DNA of 64,000 nucleotides, taken from NCBI GenBank assembly GCA_024114885.1, contig CP099419.1, positions 3,410,001-3,474,000 of the forward strand, given 5' to 3'. Position 1 is the first letter of the stretch, and every line of letters starts with the position of its first letter. Of the stretch, positions 52,911-64,000 are shown in pieces. The notes under the pieces are model-generated. The model was given only the letters and a program-made list of their open reading frames with translations. It was not told where the DNA came from and ran no database searches. Source of the DNA: Septoria linicola (lineage: Eukaryota > Ascomycota > Dothideomycetes > Mycosphaerellales > Mycosphaerellaceae). Made by a program: the position numbers and the translations under genes.

Positions 52911-54466
52911 ATTGCTTGATGAACGAACCACGTGTTTCTTTGTACAGCACTTAATATAGAGCCTTGTGACAGCAGGGCCAGCATCATGGGACAACTTTGG
53001 GTAACGACATGACGGAAGCGCGGCGCTTCAGACGCAAATGCGGTCGGACTTTTTCTTTGAAAGCCTCTTGGACATTATTTCATGTTCATAGTTTACCATA
53101 GACTCTTCCGCATATCGTGCAATGAAGTGATCTTGAAAAACATACTTACTTCTTCTTCTTCTCATGTACCAGCTTGTCTTCTCTCAAGTTTCTGCTCACA
53201 GACGAGGGATACTGAATGATGTTCGTGGAAGAATGGTACGTCTGACCGTTGCATATTGCGCTCCACGTTGACCCATACCGCTCGCGAACCACAATTTAGA
53301 CTCACGTGCACAACACACTCTCACATGCCTGGACTCTACACTGTTTCATGGGAGAAGCCATTATCTCCACAGCAAAACTGCTGCCCACACCCAGGGACAA
53401 TGCCACAACCAGAATTCCTGACAACTGTCCTGACCATCGTTCACAGCGAGACAATGAGCAGGGTCTGAAACATTTGCTATGCTATGCGATAGGCCTGCAT
53501 GCTCTTCCGAGGCGTGCGTTATGGGGATATGGCACTGCAGAGCAACTTCCACTTTGATACTTCCGTTGTTCGCATCGACGCTGCGGCGTTCTGTAGGCAG
53601 ATGGCCATTACGGTGGTCTAGAAGTGTCTGAGAAGATGGTGTTCTTCGATGGCGAGTTGGTCTATTTGGCTTGCAAGACTTGGGCTCGATTGGTTTTGAG
53701 AGGACTCTCGAACGTGTTATCTACATGACTGTCGTGTCCTTGTCAGTGGTGCTTATGCTGCGGTGTCGGCTATGTCGTCGAGCATGGAGTCAGGCCTTGG
53801 ATTCGCCAGAACGGAGTTCATGTTCTCACATTGGACATGTAGCATTGTTGGCTCTGGAGAGTTCAGAGAGTACATCTCCTCATGCGCCTCGAATCTTTTG
53901 TCAGTCATGAGTTGATCAAGGTCGTTGTGATAGACGTGATGTAATAAATGACTGAGCGGCTTCATTTTGTAAGCACGCTTCGAGCTTTAGTTCTAACACA
54001 ACGCCGAACATTTGGTAAACTCACAGGAGACTCGATTAAGGACGACAAAACTTCTGCAAACTGTCTGAAGTTTACCGTGGACGTGAAGGAAGTGCTGCGA
54101 TGTGAATTCCTCTCTGTGGCCAATTCAATTGATCGTTTGTAGGCCTGCTATCGTCGTCCCAGGCGTAAGTTTAGTCAACCCTAAGGTCAGGCCTCGAGGA
54201 AGGATGAGTATGCCATGCTTTAATACATGTCAGAAATGAGCCATCTGCGTAGCTTTCTACATCTATACGATTGACGAGGTTGAAACATGGCCTCAGTCAG
54301 CGGTTGGAAGCTTGCGGCTGAATTGTCATCGATCGAGAGACGAACGCTACACGCTCGTTCAGAAAATGCAGAGGTCGATTGAGCTCCCGCTTCCTCGATA
54401 AGCGTTGTCTCATCGGAGCTTGATACTAGATTCTGTGTTTTATCATGTATACAATTGACATCGTCT
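52911..54466. other. Convergent intergenic region, 1.56 kb
   Basis: The region lies between the 3' ends of the wall-protein gene and the LCAT-like gene. It is rather AT-rich, with a TTC run near 53151-53162. The ORFs are short and featureless. No gene is supported. Confidence 0.45.
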
Positions 54467-57100
54467 TCACCTCATACCGACACCTTTCCTCCGTGCCTGT
54501 ATGACAGCGTTGAGACACCTGCCGACTGCCTCCAGGTCACCCAACAATGTCACATGCCCGCGTTCCGAGCTCACAATGCCTCCACGAGCTGTGCGATATC
54601 CTTCAGGTGCCATTGCAGCCTTGGCCAAGACGACTCCGTCTCCACTGGCGAAAGCGAGCTCATCATAGCAATCTGCATGTTTGATTCCGTCTCTGCCATC
54701 AACCTTGGCTCCTACAACAGTAGGAGTACTCTTGCCGTATATGACCGAGATCGGTGGATAAGTATTGGCAGTGTCATGGCCGGGGTTGAAGGCAAGTTCC
54801 TCCTTGAATCGCTTCACTGTTGCTAAAGTCCTTGTCAAGTAGGCGATGGCATCGTCTCTCGAGATTGTAACAGCAGTACGAGCGGCGGGAATGTCGTCGA
54901 AATCGTTGTTTCCCTGCTGCTGGCCACTATTGTTAATGTTGCCAGTGGCAATCGCGACATCGCTCCCTTGTATGCCTGTGTTCATGGTGTCTGGCGCCGC
55001 AGCGCCTCCAGCGTTAGTTGCCTTGGTAAGATCTGTCGAACTTTTACTATTCTTCCGAGCGGACGAAGGAAAGCTGGGCAGTGCATTGGCGACGGTGTTC
55101 ATATACCCTGCGATACCCGTGGGCTTTGGTGTACCGGACAAAGGAGGCAGTGGTCGGTCGACACAAGGTGAAAGTCGACCATCAATCCAAGTCTGCGGAT
55201 CGAAGAAGTCGACAGGATATTCCTCTTTAGTTTTCTTGTCGACGAAGCACCTTCCATCCAAGGGAAGCAGGGCGAAGCTCGTTCTTATCGTAAAGTTGAC
55301 TTGCGCGGTCAGCACCCGACTGCTCAGCAGTACTTCATCACCATTGCGGAGCGGTCCTAGTATGTTGACACAGGTGTGCGGCACACCGGCATACACGACG
55401 CCACGAAAAAGGTCAGGTCGTTGATTGACCGCATGTCGGGTAATGAGGCCACCAAGAGAGTGAGCAATGACTGTGGCACCTCTAAGCTCTTTGGGCACAC
55501 CCGGTTGATTGCATTCCAAGCCTTCGAGAAACTTGATAAGCTGTCTGGACAGGTACGATGGATGCAAACGCCAGTCGTAGCCATAGTCGTGAACCCTGAG
55601 CCACCCATTTCGAGCATTATTGCAGGTACGCAGGCGTTTAAACAACCGCCGAGAAATGTCAACAGGACCAATATGTGTCAGCATGCCGCCTGCAATGACT
55701 TTCTCCGATGCCCGCTCCTCAGCATCGGCATCCTCAAGCCCTAGTTCAAGGTCGACCTTGCGTAGGTTGAGTCCGACTTTGATTGGGACCCATAGTTGGC
55801 GATGAGGCGGCTCAGCAGATCGTAATATGCTCCCTCTGTAGCCACCAAGAACGACAACATCGCCTTCGAGCTGTTCCAGCGCGTGGTGAAAGTGGGGATG
55901 ACTGGCAGCAAATTTGTCCAGCCCAGAGTCAGCAATCGCTGCACGAGCAGATGTGTAAGGCTGCCGAGTCATGGGATCAACAGGCTTTGCGGACGACTTG
56001 GCATGCTGAAAGGAGCTTGTGCGTGGATTGGACTTGGTGAACGATGAGTTCGAGCGTTCACGGCTGAAGAAGTCGGGCGTGAAGTTCGATACGTGGAACG
56101 AAGATATTGATGGCATACTCGGCATGTTGATTCGCGAGTCCTGTAAGCTGTCCTTGATCGCTTTGAATCTACTATTGACTTGCTCGGAGACATGCTCGAA
56201 ACGACTGTCATCACCGAGGCTCGATACTGTAGAAAGTGTCCTCTGTGTCACAAGTGAAGTGTCTGACGTGCTTCTTCGCAACAAGGCTGCAGGTCTTGTA
56301 CGTACATGACGCAAATGGAAATCACTGGGCAACTCTCCAATTTTAGCCTGATCTTCATCGAAATCCGGCCGCGAGGCGGCTGCGGTTGCAGGTGGCGTGT
56401 TTTGTCCAGTGGAAGTGATAGTTCCTCTCTCCTCGCTGGCAGGCGTCTTGACCAGACTTTGAGATATTAGAGTTGATCTCCGCTTCGAGAAGGATCTTCT
56501 TCTCGTTACCTTGTCATCCCCTTTACTGTCACTCCCAGTCAAAAAGGACGGACCGAAGGAGAAGTTCTTTGGCATTGACGGAAACGCGGAGAAGAATGAC
56601 CTTGATCCACTCTCGGGGCCAGAAGATGCTCTACGCCTACCGAAAGAGAATCCATCACGGAGTATCGATTTCGTGAGACTGGGCTTGTCCGAAGACCTAG
56701 GACCTGTTTTCCAGGGCGAAGGCGGGCGCAACGACGGTCTGCGAGCTCTGGGCTCGATGCTTGGAGAGTGAGAATCTTTTTTGCCATCTAGGACATCGAT
56801 CTCGTCTGGTGACTCGGCGACTGCTGGTGTGTCGCTGTCGAATGCTCCACCGAAATAACCGCCGCTTTGCAATGCTGCAGCTTTCTCAACCGCAGGCGTC
56901 CTGGGTGACAACAGACGCGTCTGTTCGCGCCCAATGCTGACTCCAATGGCTCCACGAGCATCATTTCCAGGCTCCAGATCAAGACCGGGCGATTCGTCTT
57001 CGGAAGATGTGCCGTTGTCTGCCAAAAGGGAGTTGTAGGAGATGTCGGCCAATGCTCGACCCCTCGTGGGAATCTTCTGAGGTTCTGCGACAGCACTCAT
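54467..57100 (-). CDS. LCAT-like lipase/acyltransferase with long disordered N-terminus
   Basis: A single exon encodes 877 aa. Residues about 1-400 are Ser/Arg/Pro-rich and disordered with many SP and RRxS sites. The alpha/beta hydrolase part follows: VVVLGGYRGSILR, WVPIKVGLNLRKVDLELGL, VHDYGYDWRLHPSYLS and TVIAHSLGGLITRHAV, with nucleophile Ser548. This order matches the lecithin:cholesterol acyltransferase family. A Ser/Asn/Gln-rich insert at about 665-730 separates the core from a C-terminal block with PPISVIYGKSTPTVVGAK and SGDGVVLAKAAM, which should hold the Asp/His. There is no signal peptide or membrane helix, so it is probably cytosolic. It could act as a phospholipase or lipid acyltransferase; the substrate is unknown. 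Confidence 0.83.
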   Translation of the reverse strand: MSAVAEPQKIPTRGRALADISYNSLLADNGTSSEDESPGLDLEPGNDARGAIGVSIGREQTRLLSPRTPAVEKAAALQSGGYFGGAFDSDTPAVAESPDEIDVLDGKKDSHSPSIEPRARRPSLRPPSPWKTGPRSSDKPSLTKSILRDGFSFGRRRASSGPESGSRSFFSAFPSMPKNFSFGPSFLTGSDSKGDDKVTRRRSFSKRRSTLISQSLVKTPASEERGTITSTGQNTPPATAAASRPDFDEDQAKIGELPSDFHLRHVRTRPAALLRRSTSDTSLVTQRTLSTVSSLGDDSRFEHVSEQVNSRFKAIKDSLQDSRINMPSMPSISSFHVSNFTPDFFSRERSNSSFTKSNPRTSSFQHAKSSAKPVDPMTRQPYTSARAAIADSGLDKFAASHPHFHHALEQLEGDVVVLGGYRGSILRSAEPPHRQLWVPIKVGLNLRKVDLELGLEDADAEERASEKVIAGGMLTHIGPVDISRRLFKRLRTCNNARNGWLRVHDYGYDWRLHPSYLSRQLIKFLEGLECNQPGVPKELRGATVIAHSLGGLITRHAVNQRPDLFRGVVYAGVPHTCVNILGPLRNGDEVLLSSRVLTAQVNFTIRTSFALLPLDGRCFVDKKTKEEYPVDFFDPQTWIDGRLSPCVDRPLPPLSGTPKPTGIAGYMNTVANALPSFPSSARKNSKSSTDLTKATNAGGAAAPDTMNTGIQGSDVAIATGNINNSGQQQGNNDFDDIPAARTAVTISRDDAIAYLTRTLATVKRFKEELAFNPGHDTANTYPPISVIYGKSTPTVVGAKVDGRDGIKHADCYDELAFASGDGVVLAKAAMAPEGYRTARGGIVSSERGHVTLLGDLEAVGRCLNAVIQARRKGVGMR

Positions 57101-58686
57101 CGCTGCAAAGAGTATGAATGTACATAGGTGCGAAGGATACTATACAGTTGAAGGAGACTCTAGCGAGCTTGTGGCATGTTGAAAGGATGACTATCGCCTG
57201 TGTCGAGAGCTGCGAAGGATTCGTCTGAGGCTGTGCTGTGTGGAACGCGTTGCCTTCTTATTCGAGCAACCGCATCTTTCTTTTTGCATCGAGTCTACGG
57301 GCAGCAGCTGCGAAAGCAAGCATCCTGGTTTTCCTTGCAGTGCCGCCAGGAACCGAGTTATATGTCATCACCAGCAAGCGCAGCTCGGTCTGCACAACTT
57401 GCGGCAACTCTGCTGCCGATGTCCGAAAACATTGCGTATGGCAGCGGACTAGCCTCCGTCGCCTGTCCACTTTTGTTCACTCTCGCTATGCTACGCTATT
57501 GATGACCGACTTGCCGCAGTCATTACTACGGCAATACATGCACGGTGGCAATGGTTCAGAGCTCACCTTGACTGACCCGCCGAGACATTGACCGGCGCAG
57601 TTGCGATGGCCGATGATTTCTTGTGCAAGGATATTCGTACTCGTATAAGCCATGTCCCAGGACGAGTGGCTGACATACAGTATAGGACGAGATCACGTTT
57701 TCCACAATAGCGGTACATGTCATCAAATGGTTTCATCAAATGTGTACAACGAGGACATTGCTTCTGAAGACTAACAGCAGGCCGCTATGGAGGTGCTGAT
57801 AGCGAAGGAGAGAACATAGTGCAAGGCTGAGTCGTCAAGCTCCCGCGATATAAAGAGCGGTTCATACTCGGTGGCGTGACGAGTCTACAAGACCCAGCAC
57901 AGATAATCGCCCTCGATGGCAAGTGTAGAGCTTTGAGCTTGCACGCCGACGCCATCATGGTATGGGCCACATGTCGCCTTTCTGCCTGATACTTTTAGAC
58001 ACTGTAACGCATATACGGCAACGCCAGAAGCATTCTTAGCCATGTGTCTTCCCCGCTCCAGACACAAGATCTAGAGTCGTCGGCATCGAGCTCTATTGCA
58101 GGATCTCGAGGTCAATGCAGACGAGGGAGTCGTTCGTTCGTGGAGCTTCGCAGTAGAAATTTGTTGAAGCTATTCAGCGTGCCAACGCTGCGAGGATGGG
58201 CATTCTTAAGGTAGGAAACCATGCGTATGCGCTCCAGAGCGGAGGGGTTGCGCTCAGAATTCTACAAAAATGGCAGATGGTATAGTGTGACGCGTACGAC
58301 GACTGGCGTAGAGGTGGACACGCTCTCGCATCGACTTTCCTTTCCCGGGCCGCCGCAATCAAGGCGAAATGCCCAGACACCAAGAAATCTCGCAAGCGCA
58401 CACTCACTTCCTCCTCGCTATCAGATATGCTCTCCTCACAACCCCTCTCCGTATCTCAGCTGCACATTCAGCCACTTGCGAAGCAGCGCGCATGTCCCTT
58501 CCGCAAAGGACACAGCGTAATCAGCTAGACTGACACTATGCTTCCTGTCAAGCATTCGGATCAGCACCGGATGGACTGCCGCGTGGGAGCTCTTCAAATG
58601 GCGTCAAAGCCCGCTCCTTCGCGTGATGCGACTTGAGGACAACACGTCTGTCTGCGTTCACCACCATCAGCGACGCGGTATCCAGC
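57101..58686. other. Divergent intergenic region, LCAT-like / permease
   Basis: The 1.59 kb contain both promoters. The plus-strand frames at 57200-57591 are open but overlap in all three phases and show no family. No RNA gene or repeat was identified. Confidence 0.45.
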
Positions 58687-60448
58687 ATGGCATCCCGACG
58701 GGCAAGTCTCGTCACTGATGGCGACCATCTGGCGGCGCTGGGCGTCAAGCAGGAACTCAAGCGGAACTTTTCACCTCTGTCCATGCTTGGGCTGGCCTTT
58801 GCGATCCTCAACAGCTGGACTGCGCTCAGCACTTCGATGTCGCTTGCGCTCCCATCTGGAGGGCCTACAAGTGTCATCTGGGGCTTGATGACAGCAGGCG
58901 TATTCAATCTATGCCTTGCTACATCGCTCGCCGAATTCCTCAGCGCGTATCCCACAGCAGGTAAGTTAACACCGTCTTGAGCCCGGCCAGATGTCAACTG
59001 ATGTCAACTGAAACTAATCAAGTTTGCTACAGCTGGTCAATACTTCTGGGCATACCAAGTGTCCTGGCATAAATGGAAACCACTTATCTCGTGGGTCACT
59101 GGATGGATCAATGTCTTTGGCTGGATGGCCTTGACAGCGACGGGAGGCCTGCTTGGAAGTCAGATCATCATTGGCATCATCGCCATATACGACCCGGCAT
59201 ATCAATCCGAAAGATGGCACCAGTTCTTGATTTACATTGGCTACAACATCATCGCGATGCTCGTCAACGCATTCGGAAACTCGATTCTGCCGCAGGTCAA
59301 CAAGTCTGCCATAATCTGGAGCATTTCGGGCTTTATAGTCATCTCAATCACTATTCTGGCTTGCGCTGCGCCCGACTACAGCTCTGGTGAGTTCGTGTAT
59401 GGTGAGTTCCTTAACGAAACTGGTTGGCCAGATGGAGTTGCTTGGATGCTCGGATTACTACAAGGATCTCTTGGTTTGACTGGATATGATGCAACGGCCC
59501 ATATGATCGAAGAGATACCCAATGCAGCAGTTGAGGGTCCAAAGATCATGATCTATTGTGTAGCGATCGGCATGTTCACTGGATTTGTGTTCCTGTCTTG
59601 CCTGCTCTTCGTGGCTGGGGACATAACACAGGTCATCGAATCACCAGCTGGACCGTTGAACCAGATCATCTTCAACGCTACGGGAAGCCGAGTCGGCATG
59701 GTGTGCTTGCTTATATTCCCGCTGATATGTCTGTTGTTCGCAACGACATCCATCATGACGACATCGTCTCGCATGACTTATGGTATATTTGTCCGAAGAT
59801 GATGGGATAGCCTTCGCTGACACTTTGACAGCTTTTGCTCGCGATGGCGGTCTGCCCTTCTCCCGGATCTTTGCTCGAGTCCACAAAAAGCTCGATGTCC
59901 CGCTAGAAGCACTGGGTCTCACGGTCCTGGTTGTGCTCATCTTTGGCCTGATCTTCCTGGGTAGCACAAGTGCCTTCAACGCCATCGTCAGTGCCAGCGT
60001 GGTCGCTCTCGGTGTCTCTTATGGTATTCCTATCGCTATCAACTGCCTCCGCGGGCGAAAACAGCTTCCACCAACACGAAGCTTTATCCTGCCAGAATGG
60101 TTCGGTTGGACCGTGAACCTCATGGTGGGTCCCTTGGCATAAGGCCAAATATACATCATGCTAATATCTATGTAGGGCATCGCGTTCGTGATCGTTACGA
60201 CTGTACTGTTCGTCTTCCCGCCCGAGCTCCCAGTGACTGGCAACAATATGAATTACTGCATTGTCGCCTTCGGCATCGTATTCATCATTAGCATGATCCA
60301 GTGGTTCGTGGATGGTCGCAAGAACTACACTGGACCGAAACTGGATATCGAGGCCGATGTTCTCGTTGCCATCGAGACTATTGATCGCCCCTCCGAGACA
60401 AGCGGGGATGGCTCAACTGATTTCAAGGCCAAAGGCACAAATGTGTGA
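58687..60448 (+). CDS. APC-family amino acid/GABA/choline permease
   Basis: Exons 58687-58960, 59033-59782, 59832-60124 and 60176-60448 give 529 aa; all three introns (72, 49 and 51 nt) join in frame. The protein is a plasma-membrane transporter of the Uga4/Hnm1 group, with about 12 helices. The first helix is preceded by RNFSPLSMLGLAFAILNSW. Typical blocks are YPTAAGQYFWAYQVS, GYDATAHMIEEIPNAAVEGPK, AFARDGGLPFSRIFARVH and LFVFPPELPVTGNNMNYCIV. The frame opens at a TTG (58633); the first ATG is 58687. The substrate cannot be fixed from sequence: GABA, choline or other amines are possible. The soluble tails are short. Confidence 0.88.
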
Positions 60449-61393
60449 TTAGAGGTACGTTCCACAAACAGTCCATTCCCCATACCCCCGAATCGCTGTT
60501 ATGATTATACACCAAGGGTTTACTCGAATCATGATGAGAGTTTTCAAAATACAATCACAATTGTTCCTAATGACACAGCACCATCAATATGCACCTCTTT
60601 GCTATGCATTGGAAAGCGCATCTGCTGACATCGTGCTGCAGATATCTTTAGATGAAGATCTTGGCCTAAGCTTAGATAGTCATATGAATGTTAGATCGTT
60701 CTTGAAATACTGCTCGGATCTCGTCACAGCTCCCTGGTCTTGCAACGGTGAGGTCAGCATGTTATGCGGGTAGCGCTTGAGTTCTACTTCAGCGCTCGAC
60801 GAAGCGGCAGGAAAGGAGCACTACTACTATAATTCATGCTGATGGCAGACTGCAGTCATGGCGGAAGCTATTTGGGCCAGCCTCGTCGAAGTGTATGTGT
60901 TCGCCAGACGTTTTGGGTCATGGGTGTTCACTCCGTCTGCTATCGGTCTTCGCACACGCGCGTTGGTGCAGCGAGATGTGTCGACCCATGGCGATCGAAA
61001 AAGATGCACAAAGCACAGTAGATCGAGACATGCCCTGAAGCCCTCGCGGTCAAGGAAGATGGTGTGCCACCAGTCAAGGATCAACGCGACTAAGAGAAGT
61101 GCCTGCTGACCAGCGCTACGTCGAGCCGCAAACCAAATGATTGATGGTGTGACCCGACAAGATGATCCTGTACCATTGTGTAAGTACTGACCGGAGAGTT
61201 ATCTCCATATCGTTTGAAGGTAGCTAAGCTGCGAGACGCACAGCTGGTTATTCGTTTACCGATTCATTCTTCGGAGAAACGACGCCGCTGCGTCTGGTGT
61301 TAAGCTGCGTGAGCATCTCGCGCTGCTTTCTCCAAATTCTTTCCACCCTCTTAAACCAACATCCTCGCAACTTTATCAGGTTTGCTCGAAACG
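60449..61393. other. Intergenic region, permease to unknown gene
   Basis: The 945 bp lie between two same-strand genes. The sequence just before 61394 is T/C-rich. No ORF of interest is seen. Confidence 0.45.
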
Positions 61394-62388
61394 ATGAGTA
61401 CTGCAAGCGCTCAAGCAGCTGGTGGTGGCACAGCCAGTGGTCAGTTGTACCTGTACATCAGCAAAACTCCGCATACTGACGTGACACAGTCTCTACTGTA
61501 CCCACTCAACCTGTTGATGCGAGAGACGGCAACTTGCGACACATCGCCTCTCGGCAGAAGTCGCCAACATCAATGCCTAAGGCTAGTCCTGCCGCTGCAG
61601 AAGAATCCAACAAAACGCCGGAAACTGTCGCCTCGCTCGCAAAATTGACGAAATCTGAGCGACGCAATCGCCTTTGGGACTTGCGAAACACGAAGGATGT
61701 CGAAAACGCGAAGCGTCTGACCCAAAAGATAATCGCCGAGTGGTCTGGAAACGGTCTTCACGTTTTTGAGGCACTCAGAGTGCTGGCCGGTTTTGAAGGC
61801 GAGGCAGTACAGGCCATAGAAATGGGTTTCGAAGTGCTTGAAAAGCTCGGTCAATGCTGGGCTTTAAGAGGAGAAAGACGCATGATCTGGCAGGACATCA
61901 AACAAGGCAAAGGTCGAGCAAGTCGCTATCTCAAACGAGCCGACTTCGCATTGACCCATTCGATCTGCATACTTTGGCAGCCGATACTCAAGAGCACCGC
62001 AGTCGACCAGAGCGACTGGTCTCGGCTTCTTGCACGTCTAGGCACTGCCATGCACGCCATCGAGCGGAATATGTCCATACCTTGGGATATGGCTGGACAA
62101 TTCGTGGGCAGGAAACGAATTTTGCTGCCGAAGTCAAGCAAACTATGCGTCGTAATACATCATCATCAGTATGCGCGGCTGGTGGCGTACAAGGTGGCAG
62201 GAAAGGACTTGCCGGTCGAGTTAGTGGAAATGATTGCGGACCAGATGGCTCCGCGTTCGGTATGGTCAGACTTTATGAAAGCGCAGCTTGGCCAATGTGC
62301 AGAAATCGTGTACGATGAACGATCAGGGAGCCAGAGACGGCAGCAGACGGTGCAGTTGTGCAGCAGAATTAGACTGCGTGCAGTGTAG
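61394..62388 (+). CDS. Uncharacterised protein
   Basis: Exons 61394-61439 and 61490-62388 give 314 aa. The 50-nt intron has an unusual GTCAGT donor but a good CTGAC branch site and CACAG acceptor, and removing it extends the long frame to an ATG. No family is recognised. The first 80 residues are Ala/Ser/Thr-rich. The rest is helical and soluble (KSERRNRLWDLRNTKDVENAKRL is split here by a helix start at SER; also AIEMGFEVLEKLGQCW). The segment DLPVELVEMIADQM near residue 275 resembles the start of an F-box but lacks the rest. No signal peptide or membrane helix is present. Confidence 0.6.
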
Positions 62389-62993
62389 ACGACAGGGTGG
62401 AGTATTAGGCCGGCCTTGAGATTCGATCCCCAATTGCGATGACATGTCTCCGTTCCTGCGTGGCGGACGGAGAGATACTATGACGTGCCGGCATCTCGCA
62501 GTGAGGTCTTCGATTTAGGATGAGGATGTAGAGATGGTACACTGTATATGGTAGACAAGCGCAATCTGCCTCATCACGAACTGCACAATGCTCATCATAT
62601 CCATCCTGAGAGAATCGTCGTATTTACCGCGAGTCCTCGTAGTAACTTCAACATCAGAGTCTGGTTCGAAGGTTCTCCATCAACGCATGCGTGCCCCGAG
62701 TCAATGTGAAGTGCTGCAGCCATGCAGCCGTTGCGGGTTCCTGCCGAAGCACCTCGAAAGCTTGACCACTCTCACAACGCCAAGCACAAAGAAGTGATAG
62801 GTGGCATGTCCTTGACAAGTAACACGACTTTTCTGACCACGTCGACTACAACTCGCCACTTTAGCAGATTGACTCATCAGGCACGCTGTACTTGGGTTCA
62901 ATCATTCTCCCAATGTTCTACTAATTTCGCCTAATCATTCGTCGACGACACCCACAGCAGACGAATAATCGAGCGGATACACATATATACACC
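62389..62993. other. Promoter region of the ER Hsp70 gene
   Basis: The 605 bp lie between two same-strand genes. No complete ERSE (CCAAT-N9-CCACG) was found by eye. No gene is supported. Confidence 0.4.
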
Positions 62994-64000
62994 ATGCTAC
63001 CCTCAGGGAGGCGGCGTGCTGGCGCGCTTTCACCATTGACAACGACACTTGCATTACTTCTCCTCTTCACGAGCACGGCGAGCGCTGCGGTACTGGGCAT
63101 CGACTTTGGCACACTCAACATCAAGGCCGCGTTGGTCAAACCTGGAATCCCTCTCGACATTGTCTTAACAAAAGACTCGAAACGGAAAGAGTCTGCAGCT
63201 TTGGCTTTCCAGCCAACTCGAGATGATAAGAACAACATTGTCGTGAAGGAGGGTAGCTTTCCGGAAAGAGCTTATGGCGGCGATGCGTTGGCTCTGCAAG
63301 GACGAATGCCGGGTGAGGTGTTCCCAAACCTGAAGCAATTGCTAGGAATTTCTGGCGATCGGGCTGCTGAAAAGGTGGCAACGTACAAGCAGCGCTATCC
63401 TGCTGTGCAGGCTGAGCATGTCGAAGCTCTGGGGACGACCGTCTTCAAAAGCGCGGCATTTCCTAGCGAGCATCTGCCTTACAGTGTGGAGGAGTTGGTT
63501 GGCATGGAATTGGCCAATATCAAGAGGAACGCCGAGCTGATGGCTGGCAAGGGAAGCTCTGTGAACGACGCGGTTATAACGATACCAAACTTCTACACAG
63601 CGGACGAAAAGCGTGCCATTGTACACGCCGCGTACTTCGCAGGCTTCAATGTTCTCGGACTCATATCAGATGGTCTGGCGGTCGGACTGGACTACGCGAA
63701 GACTCGCACGTTCCCTGACGTCTCCAAGGGTGAGACACCAGAGTACCATTTGGTGTTCGATATGGGTGCAGGGTCTACGACAGCCAGTGTGCTGCGATTC
63801 CAAAGCAAGAGTGTCAAGGACGTTGGCAAATTTAACAAGACGATTCAAGAAGTGACAGTACAAGGTGTGGGCTGGGATAGAACGCTTGGAGGCGATGCTC
63901 TCAACCACGTCATTTTGGATGATTTCGTTGCTAAGCTCATGGCCAAGTCTGAGGTTGAGAGCCGTGGAACCACAGAAGCAGAAGTCAGATCGAACGGGCG
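62994..64000 (+). CDS. lhs1: ER lumenal Hsp70, Lhs1/GRP170 type (3' end beyond window)
   Basis: An open frame from ATG 62994 runs off the window after 335 codons with no intron. Lhs1/GRP170 is a large ER chaperone and nucleotide-exchange factor for BiP. A signal peptide is clear: basic start, then TTTLALLLLFTSTASA. The ATPase domain begins AVLGIDFGTLNIKAALVKPG; the GIDFGT loop is the first phosphate-binding motif of Hsp70s. Later blocks are AVITIPNFYTADEKRAI and LVFDMGAGSTTASVL, the second phosphate-binding motif. The divergent loop sequences and LDIVLTKDSKRKESAALAF are typical of Lhs1/HYOU1 and not of BiP/Kar2. The family is about 900-1000 aa, so about two-thirds is missing here. Confidence 0.9.
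   Translation, partial: MLPSGRRRAGALSPLTTTLALLLLFTSTASAAVLGIDFGTLNIKAALVKPGIPLDIVLTKDSKRKESAALAFQPTRDDKNNIVVKEGSFPERAYGGDALALQGRMPGEVFPNLKQLLGISGDRAAEKVATYKQRYPAVQAEHVEALGTTVFKSAAFPSEHLPYSVEELVGMELANIKRNAELMAGKGSSVNDAVITIPNFYTADEKRAIVHAAYFAGFNVLGLISDGLAVGLDYAKTRTFPDVSKGETPEYHLVFDMGAGSTTASVLRFQSKSVKDVGKFNKTIQEVTVQGVGWDRTLGGDALNHVILDDFVAKLMAKSEVESRGTTEAEVRSNG

Noticed and set aside
57238..57591. 117-aa ORF between the LCAT-like gene and the permease
   Set aside because: All three forward frames are open here, with no recognisable protein features.
1..64000. CRISPR arrays, insertion sequences, bacterial-type operons or a biosynthetic cluster
   Set aside because: None was seen. Repeats are short microsatellites or coding repeats, genes have spliceosomal introns, and there is no polyketide, peptide or terpene synthase.

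Overview
The window is nuclear DNA of a filamentous ascomycete. The genes are compact, with frequent 47-62 nt GT..AG introns (a few longer) that carry CTNAC-like branch points. The gene set is also fungal: Byr4, an Nrd1/Seb1-type CID protein, a fatty alcohol oxidase, a fungal PPR protein and a GPI-anchored Thr/Pro-rich wall protein. Gene style and protein sequences look most like Dothideomycetes (Mycosphaerellales-like), but that is an impression, not a measurement. I saw no mobile element, CRISPR array or rRNA. A dedicated tRNA/5S scan could not be run.

Layout. 1-925 (-): 5' part of an Nrd1/Seb1-like RNA-binding protein. 1977-3478 (+): mitochondrial citrate synthase. 4466-5533 (+): Yhm2 citrate/oxoglutarate carrier. 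6771-8291 (-): delta-12 desaturase. 9850-11091 (-): protein with only the MetE catalytic domain. 11803-12483 (+): unknown Ser-rich protein. 12543-13977 (-): DCAF4-like WD40 protein. 14319-16256 (+): SelO AMPylase. 16478-17311 (+): F-box-like protein. 17622-20243 (-): unknown basic nuclear-type protein. 21099-22217 (-): XRCC4 homologue. 22812-25307 (+): Byr4/Bfa1. 26192-28574 (+): secreted alkaline phosphatase. 28741-31463 (-): large secreted alpha/beta hydrolase. 31715-33506 (+): Sly41/SLC35E-type transporter. 34037-35175 (-): peroxisomal adenine nucleotide carrier. 35626-36680 (+): RNase H2 subunit A. 36770-37060 (+): small unknown ORF. 38651-39490 (-): FYVE protein. 40964-43456 (+): fatty alcohol oxidase. 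43657-46638 (-): PPR protein. 46782-48341 (+): histidine phosphatase. 51495-52910 (+): GPI-anchored repeat protein. 54467-57100 (-): LCAT-like lipase. 58687-60448 (+): APC-family permease. 61394-62388 (+): unknown. 62994-end (+): ER Hsp70 Lhs1/GRP170, truncated by the window edge.

These are mostly single-copy housekeeping genes, not an accessory island. Two themes recur. One is carbon and lipid flux: citrate synthase, citrate carrier, desaturase, fatty alcohol oxidase, peroxisomal ATP carrier and LCAT-like lipase. The other is cell cycle and genome maintenance: XRCC4 divergent from Byr4, RNase H2A, and two possible ubiquitin-ligase receptors. No biosynthetic cluster or defence system is evident. 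The most unusual local signals are at 46.6-46.8 kb: a 7-nt tandem repeat places an ATG in all three frames at the PPR start, and a short upstream ORF overlaps the phosphatase start as ATGA. Intragenic base-skew switches in the fatty alcohol oxidase and F-box genes, and the Cys version of the SelO C-terminal tail, are also worth checking.

Intron boundaries were read by eye from splice signals and frame; none has transcript support here.
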